From assembly GCA_035259145.1 (NCBI GenBank), contig DATFWQ010000333.1:1-38789 (forward strand): a stretch of 38,789 nucleotides of DNA, read 5' to 3'. The notes under the pieces are model-generated. The model did not search any database. It had not been told where the DNA came from and worked only from the letters and a program-made list of their open reading frames with translations. The position numbers and the translations under genes are program-made. This DNA is from CF-161 sp035259145 (GTDB taxonomy: Bacteria > Chloroflexota > Dormibacteria > Dormibacterales > Dormibacteraceae). This document shows, in pieces, positions 24,415 to 32,009 of this stretch. Every line of letters begins with the position of its first letter. The stretch's first letter is position 1.

Positions 24415-24942
24415 TCACCGTCGATATATTTCCCATGACGCCAGCCAGTCAGTCATCGCCTGCCGATGGCTGGTGAACACGAGCTCAGGAACGCTGTCGC
24501 GCGGGAATGCGCACACCTCAAGCATCTCGGTGCCCGCCGTGGGCACCTCGCCGGGCCGCAGCCGCGCCCGATACCCGATCCCGACCATGCTCGGCGCCCC
24601 ACGCTTGCGAATGTGGTAGACGCCAAGCAGCCCGGTGATCTCCACCTCCGCCGCGATCTCTTCGCGGCACTCGCGGACGGCTGAGTCGGCCGGATGCTCG
24701 TCGTCGTTGACGTACCCTCCGGGCAGACACCAGAGGCCGTAGCCGGGCTCGATCGCTCTGCGGCCGACCACGACCTGCCGCTGGGCGTTCTCGACGACGA
24801 CCAGAGTCACCACCTTGGGGTCATGCCAGAGCACGTATCCGCACTCGGCGCAACCTTCCACTTCGCGGCCCTCGAGCGTTCGTGGCTGAAGTGAGGTACC
24901 GCAGTTCACGCAGTAGTGACTCACAGAATTGATGGTAGGCAT
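24415..24942 (-). CDS. Nudix hydrolase with N-terminal zinc ribbon
   Basis: This pyrophosphohydrolase of 175 residues has a zinc ribbon C11-x2-C14 ... C31-x2-C34 followed by the catalytic Nudix box starting at Gly76: G-x5-E82-x7-R90-E91-x2-E94-E95. The ribbon-plus-Nudix design resembles NudC/NADH pyrophosphatase, but it lacks that family's downstream SQPWPFPxS motif and is short. The substrate may be a nucleotide sugar, ADP-ribose or another nucleoside diphosphate derivative. It is divergent from the MaoC gene and cotranscribed with htpX. Confidence 0.88.
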   Translation of the reverse strand: MPTINSVSHYCVNCGTSLQPRTLEGREVEGCAECGYVLWHDPKVVTLVVVENAQRQVVVGRRAIEPGYGLWCLPGGYVNDDEHPADSAVRECREEIAAEVEITGLLGVYHIRKRGAPSMVGIGYRARLRPGEVPTAGTEMLEVCAFPRDSVPELVFTSHRQAMTDWLASWEIYRR

Positions 24943-24953
24943 ATAGCGACGCG

Positions 24954-24959
24954 TATACT
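24954..24959 (+). promoter_or_regulatory. -10 candidate TATACT before the MaoC gene
   Basis: TATACT lies about 30 bases before the proposed start at 24990. A TTGATG at 24929-24934 could be the -35, with a long 19-base spacer. Position in the 47-bp divergent gap supports a promoter; strength is uncertain. Confidence 0.35.
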
Positions 24960-24989
24960 CGCTAGCTCAAGCAGATAACGGAGAGCGTC

Positions 24990-26162
24990 CTGGAACTCGT
25001 TTATTTCGAAGACTTGCCGCTCGGCGGCGAGTGGACCACACGGCGAAGAACAATCACGCAGGCAGACCTGATCGCCTTTGTCGGCCTTTCGGGTGATTAC
25101 AACCCTCTATACACGGACGTCGAGCACGCTCGAGGTGGCCCCTATGGGGAGCCGGTCGTGCCGGGCACCCTGGTGGCCGCGGTGACCACCGGACTCGGGG
25201 CAATCGATGTGCCGGTGCCTGCAACCGTGGGCATGGTCGGGATGACCTGGCGCTTCCTGCGCCCCGTGCGTCCTGGAGACACGATCGGCGCACGATGGCG
25301 TCTGAACCGGAAGCGGCCGGTGGACAACCCCCAGTGGGGCCTCGCCGTCTGGCAGATCGAGGTCGAGAACCAACGCGGCGAGACCGTTGCCACCGGCGAG
25401 CTAACCCGACTGGTCAGCCGGCGCGAGCAGCCGGCGGAACCTGCGCGACCCGCCAAGAACCGCCGACGGCGCCGGCGGGCGGCGGCCGAGACGGTCGCCA
25501 ACCACGAGCTGCCGCCCAAGCCGACGCCCGGCCCGCTGGTGGAGCCGGTGATCAAGCCGGCCCCCGACATTCCCGAACTGCGGCCTGTGGCGGATCCCCA
25601 GGTCGAGCAGTCCAACGGGACTCCTTCTCGTCGCCGGCGACGATCGAGCAGGCCCAAGCAGGAGGTCCCGGCCGAGCAGGCGGTCGCAGAACCGGCCGCG
25701 GCACCGGCGGAGCACCTCCCGGAAGCGTACCCGGTCCCACCGATCGAGCCGCAGCAGCCCTGGAGCGTCGAGCCGACCAAGCCGGTCCCGCCTGCCGCAC
25801 CGGCCCCCGCTGCTGCCACACCCTCCCCGCGGCGCCGCCGCCGGAGGGGGGCTCCCCCAACGCGCGACCCGGGGGAGCTGCCGCCGCCACCGGAACCACA
25901 GGTTGAGCCGCCGGTGCATCAGGTGGTGCAGGCCGAGACGGGTGCGCCCGGTGCGCCCCCGCGGCGCCGCCGTCGCCCACGCTCGAACGCAGGGCAGGTG
26001 GAGCTGGCGCTGCGCGAACCGGAGCCGTCAGCCGGAGCGGCTGAGACAGGGAATCAACCGGAACCGGGCCCAACGCACGATGTAGAGGCGCAACCGCTCG
26101 ACAGCGGAGGCTCAGACGGTGGACTGTCCGCCGTCCTGCGCCGCCTGCGCGGCAGCGTCTAG
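24990..26162 (+). CDS. MaoC-fold hydratase-like protein with Arg-cluster disordered tail
   Basis: The first 140 residues form a hot-dog MaoC-like domain (R-specific enoyl-CoA hydratase family): ITQADLIAFVGLSGDYNPLY, PYGEPVVPGTLVAAVTTGL and a closing strand WQIEVENQRGETVATGEL. The catalytic Asp is in SGDYNP; the usual His of 'NP.H.D' is Tyr here. The following 240 residues are Pro/Glu/Ala-rich, without predicted fold, and carry four Arg runs (5-6 Arg each, at 25461, 25629, 25830 and 25962). The last 15 residues (GLSAVLRRLRGSV) may form a helix. The strict start is TTG at 25014, but the family motif LVYFEDLPLG begins upstream; CTG at 24990 preceded by GGAGAG gives a complete domain, so I used it. 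The tail's role is unknown; RNA or acidic-partner binding is a guess. Confidence 0.72.
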   Translation: MELVYFEDLPLGGEWTTRRRTITQADLIAFVGLSGDYNPLYTDVEHARGGPYGEPVVPGTLVAAVTTGLGAIDVPVPATVGMVGMTWRFLRPVRPGDTIGARWRLNRKRPVDNPQWGLAVWQIEVENQRGETVATGELTRLVSRREQPAEPARPAKNRRRRRRAAAETVANHELPPKPTPGPLVEPVIKPAPDIPELRPVADPQVEQSNGTPSRRRRRSSRPKQEVPAEQAVAEPAAAPAEHLPEAYPVPPIEPQQPWSVEPTKPVPPAAPAPAAATPSPRRRRRRGAPPTRDPGELPPPPEPQVEPPVHQVVQAETGAPGAPPRRRRRPRSNAGQVELALREPEPSAGAAETGNQPEPGPTHDVEAQPLDSGGSDGGLSAVLRRLRGSV

Positions 26163-27020
26163 CTGCAGCTCCTCCAGGAAGGCGATCACCTTCCGCGTGA
26201 GCTGGCTGGGTGTCGAGGCGCCGCTGGTAACCCCGACCCGCTGGACGCCCTCGAACCAGCTGGGGTCGATCTCGTCCAGGCTGTCCACCAGCCGGGCCGG
26301 CTTCCCCGCCAGGTTGCGCACGACCTCGACCAGCCGGTTCGAGTTCGACGATCGTGGGCTGCCGACCACGATGACCATGTCGACCTCCCTGGCCGCGGCC
26401 ACCGCCGCCTCCTGCCGCTCCTGGGTCGCAAGGCAGATCTCGTTGTGGACCTCAGCGGTCGGGTAGCGCCCCTTCACCGCGTCGATCAGCTCCTCGGTGT
26501 CCCACATCGACAGCGTCGTCTGACACGTGACCGCGACCCGCTCGCCCGCGATGTCCAGGCGCTCCACATCCGCCAGATCCTGAACCAGGTGCACCCTACC
26601 GGGCGCCTCGCCCAGGACACCCTCGGGCTCGGGATGCCCTTTGCGGCCGATGTAGACCACGTCGTACCCACGAGCGGCCAGATCCTTTACCAGGTCGTGG
26701 GTCCGTACCACGTCGGAACACGTGGCGTCCACTGCGCTCAGCCCCATCTCGGCGGCCCGCTGCTTGACCTGTGGAGAGACCCCGTGCGCCGTGAAGATGA
26801 CGGTGCCGCCGCTGATCTGCTCGAGGCCCGCGAGCCGGTTCGGCGGGTCGACCAGCCGAATCCCCTGCTCCTGGAGCTCGTCGGTGACGTGGGTGTTGTG
26901 GACGAGCTGACCAAGCATGTGCACCGGGCCGTCTGTCGACTCACGCACCCGCTTGGCGATCCGGAACGCGTCTACCACGCCGTGGCAGTAGCCACGCGGC
27001 GTGATCCTTACGACCTCCAT
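26112..27020 (-). CDS. ispH: 4-hydroxy-3-methylbut-2-enyl diphosphate reductase IspH
   Basis: This is the last enzyme of the MEP isoprenoid pathway, making IPP and DMAPP with a [4Fe-4S] cluster. From ATG at 27020 the protein has 302 residues. The three cluster cysteines are Cys12 (PRGYCHGV), Cys101 (VDATCSDV) and Cys196 (NEICLATQ). Substrate-binding histidines appear in LVHNTHV, FTAHGVSP and GRKGHPEPEG, and GSPRSSNSNRLVEV plus TSGASTPSQL complete the site. The frame is open to 27131 but the added residues are not conserved. Its 3' end overlaps the convergent MaoC gene by 51 coding bases. Confidence 0.95.
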   Translation of the reverse strand: MEVVRITPRGYCHGVVDAFRIAKRVRESTDGPVHMLGQLVHNTHVTDELQEQGIRLVDPPNRLAGLEQISGGTVIFTAHGVSPQVKQRAAEMGLSAVDATCSDVVRTHDLVKDLAARGYDVVYIGRKGHPEPEGVLGEAPGRVHLVQDLADVERLDIAGERVAVTCQTTLSMWDTEELIDAVKGRYPTAEVHNEICLATQERQEAAVAAAREVDMVIVVGSPRSSNSNRLVEVVRNLAGKPARLVDSLDEIDPSWFEGVQRVGVTSGASTPSQLTRKVIAFLEELQLDAAAQAAQDGGQSTV

Positions 27021-27114
27021 CCGCACGAGCCTACAACTCGCATGCGGTTGCCTGCTTGCGGGGGCCGTTAAAAGGCCGAGAGATCGAGTGACCCTTGAGC
27101 GGTAACCTACCGGG

Positions 27115-27717
27115 GTGCGTCCTCTGAGCAATCAGTCCGGCGGCGGCGGTGTTCGCCTGCTGGTCATCATCTTGTTGCTGGCTCTGGCTGGCTACGTGGC
27201 GTGGAACTTCGTCTACGCGGGCTCGTCGGGTCTTCGGGTCACATCCTCCCAGGGGGCAGCCGACAGCGGGCGCCAGAAGGCGCTGGCCTTCGCCGACGCA
27301 CAGGCCCAGGCCCAACGAACGGGCCGGCCGGTCCGCGTCATCGAGTCGTTCACAGATGCCGAGCTCAGCTCGCTGGCCAACGAGGCGGCTCTGCAGGAGG
27401 GCCTGCCGTTCGACCAGATCAGCCTGCACTCCACAAGCCAGGGCACCGTAAGGGGGCAGGCGCAGGCGCACGTGGCCGGCACAAGCGTGCCCGTCACGCT
27501 GGAGGGGTCACCGGTGGTCACAGACAACCGGGTGGCCCTCAACGTGACGAGCACGCACGTGGGTACGATCCCGCTGCCGGGGCCCATCAGCGACCAGGTC
27601 GCGCAGGCCGTCCGGCGTCCGCTTCAGCTCGGGGCGCCAATCACCGGGTTTCAGAACCTGCAGGTCAGTGCGAGCGAGGGCCAGCTGACCGTCAGCGGGG
27701 TCGCCCTGCCCGCCTGA
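27115..27717 (+). CDS. Membrane-anchored protein of unknown function, LmeA/DUF2993-like fold suspected
   Basis: The 200-residue protein starts at GTG 27115, 94 bases from the divergent ispH start. It has a short Gly-rich cytoplasmic head, one membrane helix at about 13-33, and an outer domain of about 130 residues: FTDAELSSLANEAALQEGLP, then alternating strands (HVAGTSVPVTLEGSPVVTDN, VALNVTSTHVGTIPLPGPIS) and a final GQLTVSGVALP. This strand pattern with 'G..vp' and 'lr l..v.~~~g.l.vsG' resembles LmeA/DUF2993 or YpmS-like lipid-binding exported proteins. The assignment is tentative. Confidence 0.65.
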   Translation: MRPLSNQSGGGGVRLLVIILLLALAGYVAWNFVYAGSSGLRVTSSQGAADSGRQKALAFADAQAQAQRTGRPVRVIESFTDAELSSLANEAALQEGLPFDQISLHSTSQGTVRGQAQAHVAGTSVPVTLEGSPVVTDNRVALNVTSTHVGTIPLPGPISDQVAQAVRRPLQLGAPITGFQNLQVSASEGQLTVSGVALPA

Positions 27718-27775
27718 TCCCGGTTGGGCCCGCGAGTTCTGGCCTGGCGTCAGGGTGGCCCAGTTTGACGAGCAT

Positions 27776-28579
27776 TCAGACCCCGGCGAAGAGACTTGTC
27801 TCCGGCCGCTCGCCGTCGAGTGAACCTCGCGCCAGGACGAAGCGCTCGGTGCCGAACGCCGCGACGTAGATCTGTTCCTGCATGGTTTGCAAGGGGCTGT
27901 TCGGGTCGTTCTGGCTGACGTGAGCCGCGAATGCGGCCCGCTTACGGTCGACCAGGTCACGGACGTCCACCACCGTCGTGATCTCCTCGTCTGGTATCCC
28001 CACGATCCTGATCCCACCCTCGGACATCTCGATGCCGGCTTCGCGGGCGCGCGCGGTCCACTGTTCCATCACACCACGCGGAATGGCGCTCAGGTAGAAC
28101 TTTGCCGGCCGCCAGCCCTCTCGCTCCAGAAGGTCGAGCGCGGCAACCGTCGTGTGATGAGCCTTGATGTGGTCTGGGTGGCCGTAGATGCCGTCGGGCG
28201 TGTAGGTCACGACCACTTCGGGGCGCTCCTCTTTGAGGAACGCGGCCAGCCGGCCGGCGGCCTCGTGAAGCGGCGCCATGTGGAAAGACCGCGGGTCCTG
28301 GTTGCTGGGTTCGCCCGCCATGCCTGAGTCGCGGTAGCCCAGGAACTCCAGCCGGTCGACGCCAAGGATCTCACATGAGCGGCGCAGCTCCTGGGTGCGG
28401 ACCTCGCCAAGGCGCGGACGGACTGAAGCCTCGTCCATGTTGTGGATCTCGCCTTCCTCCCCTCGTGTGCCTGTCACGAGCACCACACGGTGGCCGTCCA
28501 GGTGAGCGCGAAGCATGACGCCCCCGGTCGATATGGACTCGTCGTCGGGGTGGGCGTGAACCAGGAAGAGTGTTGCCAT
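27776..28579 (-). CDS. PIG-L/LmbE family N-acetylglucosaminyl deacetylase
   Basis: This is a zinc-dependent deacetylase or amidase of the MshB/Mca/BshB superfamily. From ATG at 28579 it has 267 residues. The metal and catalytic motif is HAHPDDE (His10, Asp12, Asp13, Glu14), with the later His motif GHPDHIKAHH supplying the other ligands. GYRDSGM and the layout after it resemble mycothiol S-conjugate amidase (Mca) more than MshB, but no other thiol-pathway genes are in the window, so the substrate is open. The start and upstream stop share bases (TAATG), making it the last gene of a six-gene overlapped string. A frame extension to 28780 is unconvincing (Arg-rich). Confidence 0.87.
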   Translation of the reverse strand: MATLFLVHAHPDDESISTGGVMLRAHLDGHRVVLVTGTRGEEGEIHNMDEASVRPRLGEVRTQELRRSCEILGVDRLEFLGYRDSGMAGEPSNQDPRSFHMAPLHEAAGRLAAFLKEERPEVVVTYTPDGIYGHPDHIKAHHTTVAALDLLEREGWRPAKFYLSAIPRGVMEQWTARAREAGIEMSEGGIRIVGIPDEEITTVVDVRDLVDRKRAAFAAHVSQNDPNSPLQTMQEQIYVAAFGTERFVLARGSLDGERPETSLFAGV

Positions 28580-29385
28580 TACCGGAACAACTCCTCCACG
28601 AGATGGGCTATGCCGCCGCTCCCCGGCTTGCCGACGGTGCGTCCGCCAGCCGCGGCCACCACCTCGGGCTGCGCCCCTTCGACCGCGTAGCCGCGGCCGG
28701 CCCACTCGATCATGGGGATGTCGTTGCGGCCATCGCCGACTGCCACCGTCTGCTCCTCCGGGACACCGAACCGCCGGCACAGCCAGGACAGTGCCTGGCG
28801 CTTGTCGGCGTCGGGGTTGGTGATCTCGATGTAGCTCGGCAGCGATGTCGCGACGTAGAGCCGGCCCTCCCAGCGCCGGCGAACCTCAGGCAGGGTGCGC
28901 TCGACGGCGTCGCTTGGCGCCACGATCACCAGCTTGGGGGTGGTCGCGGTCATAGCCTGGTCCAGGTCGCCGACCACGTGCACCTGCATGCCGGCGTGTC
29001 TCGCGTACTGTTCTGCCTCGGGGCGGTCACGCTCGACGATCAGCTCGTCGTCCCGGTACGCCTGCACGTGCAGGTCACGCCCACGGCAGAAGCGGACTAC
29101 CTCCATCGCCAGGTCGTGTGGCACGCCATGGTCGAGCAGCACCTCTCCTTCGGGTGTCCGCACCTGGGCGCCCTGGTAGCAGACCAGCGGCGATCGTATG
29201 CCCAGCTTCAGGACCCAGGGCAGTGCGCCGGGGAAGGGACGTCCGGTGCAGGCCACCACGCGAACGCCGGCTGCCTCGGCAAAGTGGACCGCCTCGACGT
29301 CGCGGGGATCCAGCTGGAGGTCCACGCTGAGCAGCGTGCCGTCCAGGTCGACGGCAAGCAGCCGGTATCCGGGGTCAGCCGGCAA
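28579..29385 (-). CDS. Cof-type HAD-superfamily phosphatase
   Basis: This is a predicted small-molecule phosphatase (sugar phosphates, flavin or pyridoxal phosphates are typical for the group). With the TTG at 29385 it has 268 residues and begins GYRLLAVDLDGTLLSVD, where the first Asp of DLDGT is the nucleophile and the second the acid/base. Motif II is VVACTGRPFPG, and motif III/IV is DKRQALSWLCRRFGV then VAVGDGRNDIPMI with the magnesium ligands. The large C2B cap lies between. The frame stays open to 29436, also a TTG, but the shorter start puts the DxD at the usual position and overlaps the dehydrogenase stop by 11 bases. Confidence 0.85.
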   Translation of the reverse strand: MPADPGYRLLAVDLDGTLLSVDLQLDPRDVEAVHFAEAAGVRVVACTGRPFPGALPWVLKLGIRSPLVCYQGAQVRTPEGEVLLDHGVPHDLAMEVVRFCRGRDLHVQAYRDDELIVERDRPEAEQYARHAGMQVHVVGDLDQAMTATTPKLVIVAPSDAVERTLPEVRRRWEGRLYVATSLPSYIEITNPDADKRQALSWLCRRFGVPEEQTVAVGDGRNDIPMIEWAGRGYAVEGAQPEVVAAAGGRTVGKPGSGGIAHLVEELFR

Positions 29386-30379
29386 CGCGGTCGAGAACCT
29401 CGGGGTTGAGCAGGTTCGGCGGCCTCTCGCCGGCAAGACCGGCCAGCAGGTTGCGCACAGCCAGGACGGACATCTCCGATCGCGTGCGCACTGAGCCGCT
29501 GGCGATGTGCGGCGCCAGGACGACGTTGTCCAGCCCGAGCAGGCCGGGATGGACGTCGGGCTCCCGTTCGAATACGTCGAGGCCGGCAGCGAAAATCACC
29601 TTTCGCTGGAGCGCATCGGCCAGCGCGGCCTCGTTCACGACCGGGCCGCGTGAGGTGTTGACCAGCACCGCGGTCGGCTTCATCTGAGCCAGCTGCTCGG
29701 GACCGATCAGGTGCCGGGTCTGCTCCGTGAGCGGCACGTGAAGGCTGACGAAGTCTGCCTCGCGCAACAGGGTGGGTAGACCCACTCGGGTGGCATTCAG
29801 CTGGCGCTCGATCTCGGGGGCCAGGGGCACTTCGTCCGTGTAGATGATCCGCATGTCGAAGGCCCTGGCCCTGCGGGCGACGGCTCCTCCGATGCGTCCC
29901 ACCCCGATCAGGCCCAGCGTGGCGCCCCGGACGTCCTGGCCCAGGAGCATGTCTATCGCCCAGCCGCCGAAGCGCCCCGCCCTCACGAAGCGATCACCCT
30001 CGGGGAGGCGGCGGGCCGCAGCCATCATCAGCGCGAATGCGAAGTCGGCAGTGGTGTCAGTCAGCACGCCCGGTGTGTTGGTGGCCATCACGCCGTGGCG
30101 TGTGGCGGCATCGAGGTCGATGTTGTCGAAGCCGACTGCGACGTTGGAGACGATCTTGAGCCCGGGGGTGGCGAGAACTGTACCGCGGAGCGGGTCCATG
30201 ACCTGGCTGAGAACGCCCTGGCATCCGTGAGCCTCGACCGCGCCACGGATGGCCTCTTCGGTCAGCGGGCCCTCCCCGGGGTACTCGACCACTTCGATCG
30301 GCGCCTCGGTCAGCAGCGCCGGGCCCGGATCGAGGATGTGGTGCATCACAAGCACCTTCGACCGCGCCGGGGCGCTCAC
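29375..30379 (-). CDS. D-2-hydroxyacid dehydrogenase (glyoxylate/hydroxypyruvate reductase-like)
   Basis: This NAD(P)-dependent oxidoreductase reduces 2-oxoacids such as glyoxylate or hydroxypyruvate. From GTG at 30379 it has 334 residues. The nucleotide-binding motif is LGLIGVGRIGGAVARRA; catalytic residues are Arg in VNTSRGPVVNE, Glu in GLDVFEREP, and His in VLAPHIASGS. The substrate loop VSNVAVGFDNID matches the glyoxylate reductase group ('VGYDNID'). GTGA overlap of 4 bases with the HD gene upstream supports the start; the open frame to 30604 is Arg-rich noise. Phosphoglycerate dehydrogenase is unlikely because no ACT domain follows. Confidence 0.9.
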   Translation of the reverse strand: MSAPARSKVLVMHHILDPGPALLTEAPIEVVEYPGEGPLTEEAIRGAVEAHGCQGVLSQVMDPLRGTVLATPGLKIVSNVAVGFDNIDLDAATRHGVMATNTPGVLTDTTADFAFALMMAAARRLPEGDRFVRAGRFGGWAIDMLLGQDVRGATLGLIGVGRIGGAVARRARAFDMRIIYTDEVPLAPEIERQLNATRVGLPTLLREADFVSLHVPLTEQTRHLIGPEQLAQMKPTAVLVNTSRGPVVNEAALADALQRKVIFAAGLDVFEREPDVHPGLLGLDNVVLAPHIASGSVRTRSEMSVLAVRNLLAGLAGERPPNLLNPEVLDRVAG

Positions 30380-30954
30380 GGATTCAGCCCAAGGTCCGCC
30401 GCGATCGGAACCAGTGCGTCGCGCACGATCTCGACGTGCGTGTCGAAGGGCACGCCCAGCGCCTCGGCGCTGGCGGTCAGCTGCTCGCGGTGGACGCCGC
30501 GCGCGAAGGCCTTGTCCTTCATCTTCCTTCGCACTGTCCGCGCATCGACAGCCGACAGCGAGCGGTCGGGCTTGACCAGGGCGCACGCGATGATGAAGCC
30601 GCACATCTCGTCCACGGCGTAGAGGGCCTTGCGGATCGGCGTGTCACGGGGAACATCCAGGTACTCGGCGTGGGATGCGATGTCGCGCAGGGCGTCCTCT
30701 GGCCAGCCCCGCTCACGGAGCATCGCGATGCCGCGGTTGGGGTGCTGCTCAGGCGTCGGGCCGCTCTCGTAGTCCCAGTCGTGAATGAGGCCGAGCACGC
30801 CCCAGCGCTCCTCGTCCTCGCCGAAGCGGCGGGCGTAAGCTCGCATGGCTGCCTCGACACTGCGCATGTGGCGGCGCAGGTTCTCGCTCTGCGTCATCTC
30901 GGTGACCAGGGCCCAGGCTTCATCGCGCTTCGGCGCGTCAGCTTGCACGCTCAA
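30376..30954 (-). CDS. HD-domain hydrolase
   Basis: This predicted metal-dependent phosphohydrolase has 192 residues. HD-domain marks are the first His in NLRRHMRSVEAAMRAYARRF, the central HD pair in LGLIHDWDYESGP, then a His in RDIASHAEYLDVP, and an Asp in ALYAVDEMCGFIIACALVKP, the sequence of H...HD...D. It resembles the family of HD hydrolases near nucleotide and coenzyme genes ('HAeylgvpR.t.~eKalyAvDEltG'). The TTG at 30954 overlaps the upstream stop by 4 bases (TTGA); GTG at 30948 is an alternative. Substrate unknown. Confidence 0.85.
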   Translation of the reverse strand: MSVQADAPKRDEAWALVTEMTQSENLRRHMRSVEAAMRAYARRFGEDEERWGVLGLIHDWDYESGPTPEQHPNRGIAMLRERGWPEDALRDIASHAEYLDVPRDTPIRKALYAVDEMCGFIIACALVKPDRSLSAVDARTVRRKMKDKAFARGVHREQLTASAEALGVPFDTHVEIVRDALVPIAADLGLNP

Positions 30955-32009
30955 GACATCACCTCCAGTAGCGCTTCCAGCAGGCTTTCGTGCTGCTCGC
31001 GGGTGCCGATCGAGACGCGGAACCATCCTGCGATCGGTGGACGTTCGTAGTGGCGGACCAGGACCTTGCGGTCCTTCAGGCCCTGGGCCACGGTCTGCGC
31101 GTCGTGGCCGGTGGGTGGGCGCACGAGGACGAAGTTGGCCGCCGAGGGCAGCAGGTCGAAGCCGCGCTTGTGCAGCTGCTCAGACAGCCACGCGCGCTCC
31201 TCGGTCACGAACCGTACCAGCCGGCGGTGGTAGTCGCGATCATCGATCGCCGCGACGGCGGCGACGATGGCCAGACGGTCCAGGTTGTAGGAGTCTTTGA
31301 CCGTGTCGAGCGCGGCGATCAGGCCAGGTGGTCCGACGGCGTAGCCGATCCGCATCCCGGCCAGGGCGTAGGACTTCGAGAACGTCCGCGTGATCAGCAG
31401 CCTCTCATGACCTTCCTTGACGAGGCCGATGCAGTCTTGCGGCGCGAAGTCCACGTAAGCCTCGTCCAGCACGACGACGCCTGGCGAGCGGTCGACCAGC
31501 GCTCGGACGGTGGCTCGATCGGCCCAGGTGCCCGTCGGCGAGTTGGGATTGACAAGGAACTTGAGAGGAGCGTCATCTGCGGCGAAGGTGTCAGGCAGCT
31601 CCCAGCTCTGCGTCAGCGCGTGTGGCGCAGGCCGCACCTCGTGGATGGCGCACAGCGGCTCGAAGAGCGGATAGCTGGGATGGGGAAAGGCGACCCGGGT
31701 ACCGGCGCCCGCGAAGGCGCGGAAGCACATCGCGATGACCTCATCGGCGCCGTTGCCCAGCGCGACCTGGGCCGGATCGATCCTGTGCAGTCGGGCGATC
31801 GCCTCTCGGGCTGGCCTGGCCATGGGCTCTGGGTAGAGACGTAGGTTCCCGTCGACGGCCTCACGCAAGGCGTCCAGCACCTTGGGAGAGGGCGGCCATG
31901 GCGACTCGTTGGTGTTGAGCTTGACCCACCCTTCGCCGTCAGGCGGCTGAAGGCCGGGCACATAGGGGTCGAAACCTCGCAGGGCGGACTTCAGGAGGCT
32001 CGTCTGCAT
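30951..32009 (-). CDS. hisC: Histidinol-phosphate aminotransferase-like PLP enzyme (HisC)
   Basis: This class I/II aminotransferase, in histidine biosynthesis, transfers an amino group to imidazole-acetol phosphate. From ATG at 32009 it has 352 residues. HisC marks are VKLNTNESPWPPSPKV at about 29-44, ALGNGADEVI (phosphate-binding turn), LVNPNSPTGTW, VLDEAYVDF with the PLP-ring Asp, and the Schiff-base Lys212 in TRTFSKSYALAGMRIGY. The final Arg is in WFRVSIGT. No other his genes are nearby, so a related role (phenylalanine or cobalamin-type aminotransferase) cannot be ruled out. ATG at 32024 is a second start; both lie inside the end of the holB gene. Confidence 0.88.
   Translation of the reverse strand: MQTSLLKSALRGFDPYVPGLQPPDGEGWVKLNTNESPWPPSPKVLDALREAVDGNLRLYPEPMARPAREAIARLHRIDPAQVALGNGADEVIAMCFRAFAGAGTRVAFPHPSYPLFEPLCAIHEVRPAPHALTQSWELPDTFAADDAPLKFLVNPNSPTGTWADRATVRALVDRSPGVVVLDEAYVDFAPQDCIGLVKEGHERLLITRTFSKSYALAGMRIGYAVGPPGLIAALDTVKDSYNLDRLAIVAAVAAIDDRDYHRRLVRFVTEERAWLSEQLHKRGFDLLPSAANFVLVRPPTGHDAQTVAQGLKDRKVLVRHYERPPIAGWFRVSIGTREQHESLLEALLEVMS

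Noticed and set aside
24414..24989. Nudix gene as NADH pyrophosphatase NudC
   Set aside because: The zinc ribbon and Nudix box are there, but the SQPWPFPxS motif that defines NudC after the box is absent.
27021..27131. N-terminal extension of IspH
   Set aside because: IspH family proteins begin at the strand before the first cluster cysteine; the added 37 residues are basic noise and reach into the divergent gene.
27776..28579. Mycothiol pathway gene mshB or mca
   Set aside because: The motifs fit the superfamily only. No mshA, mshC or mshD is in the window, so a specific symbol is not justified.
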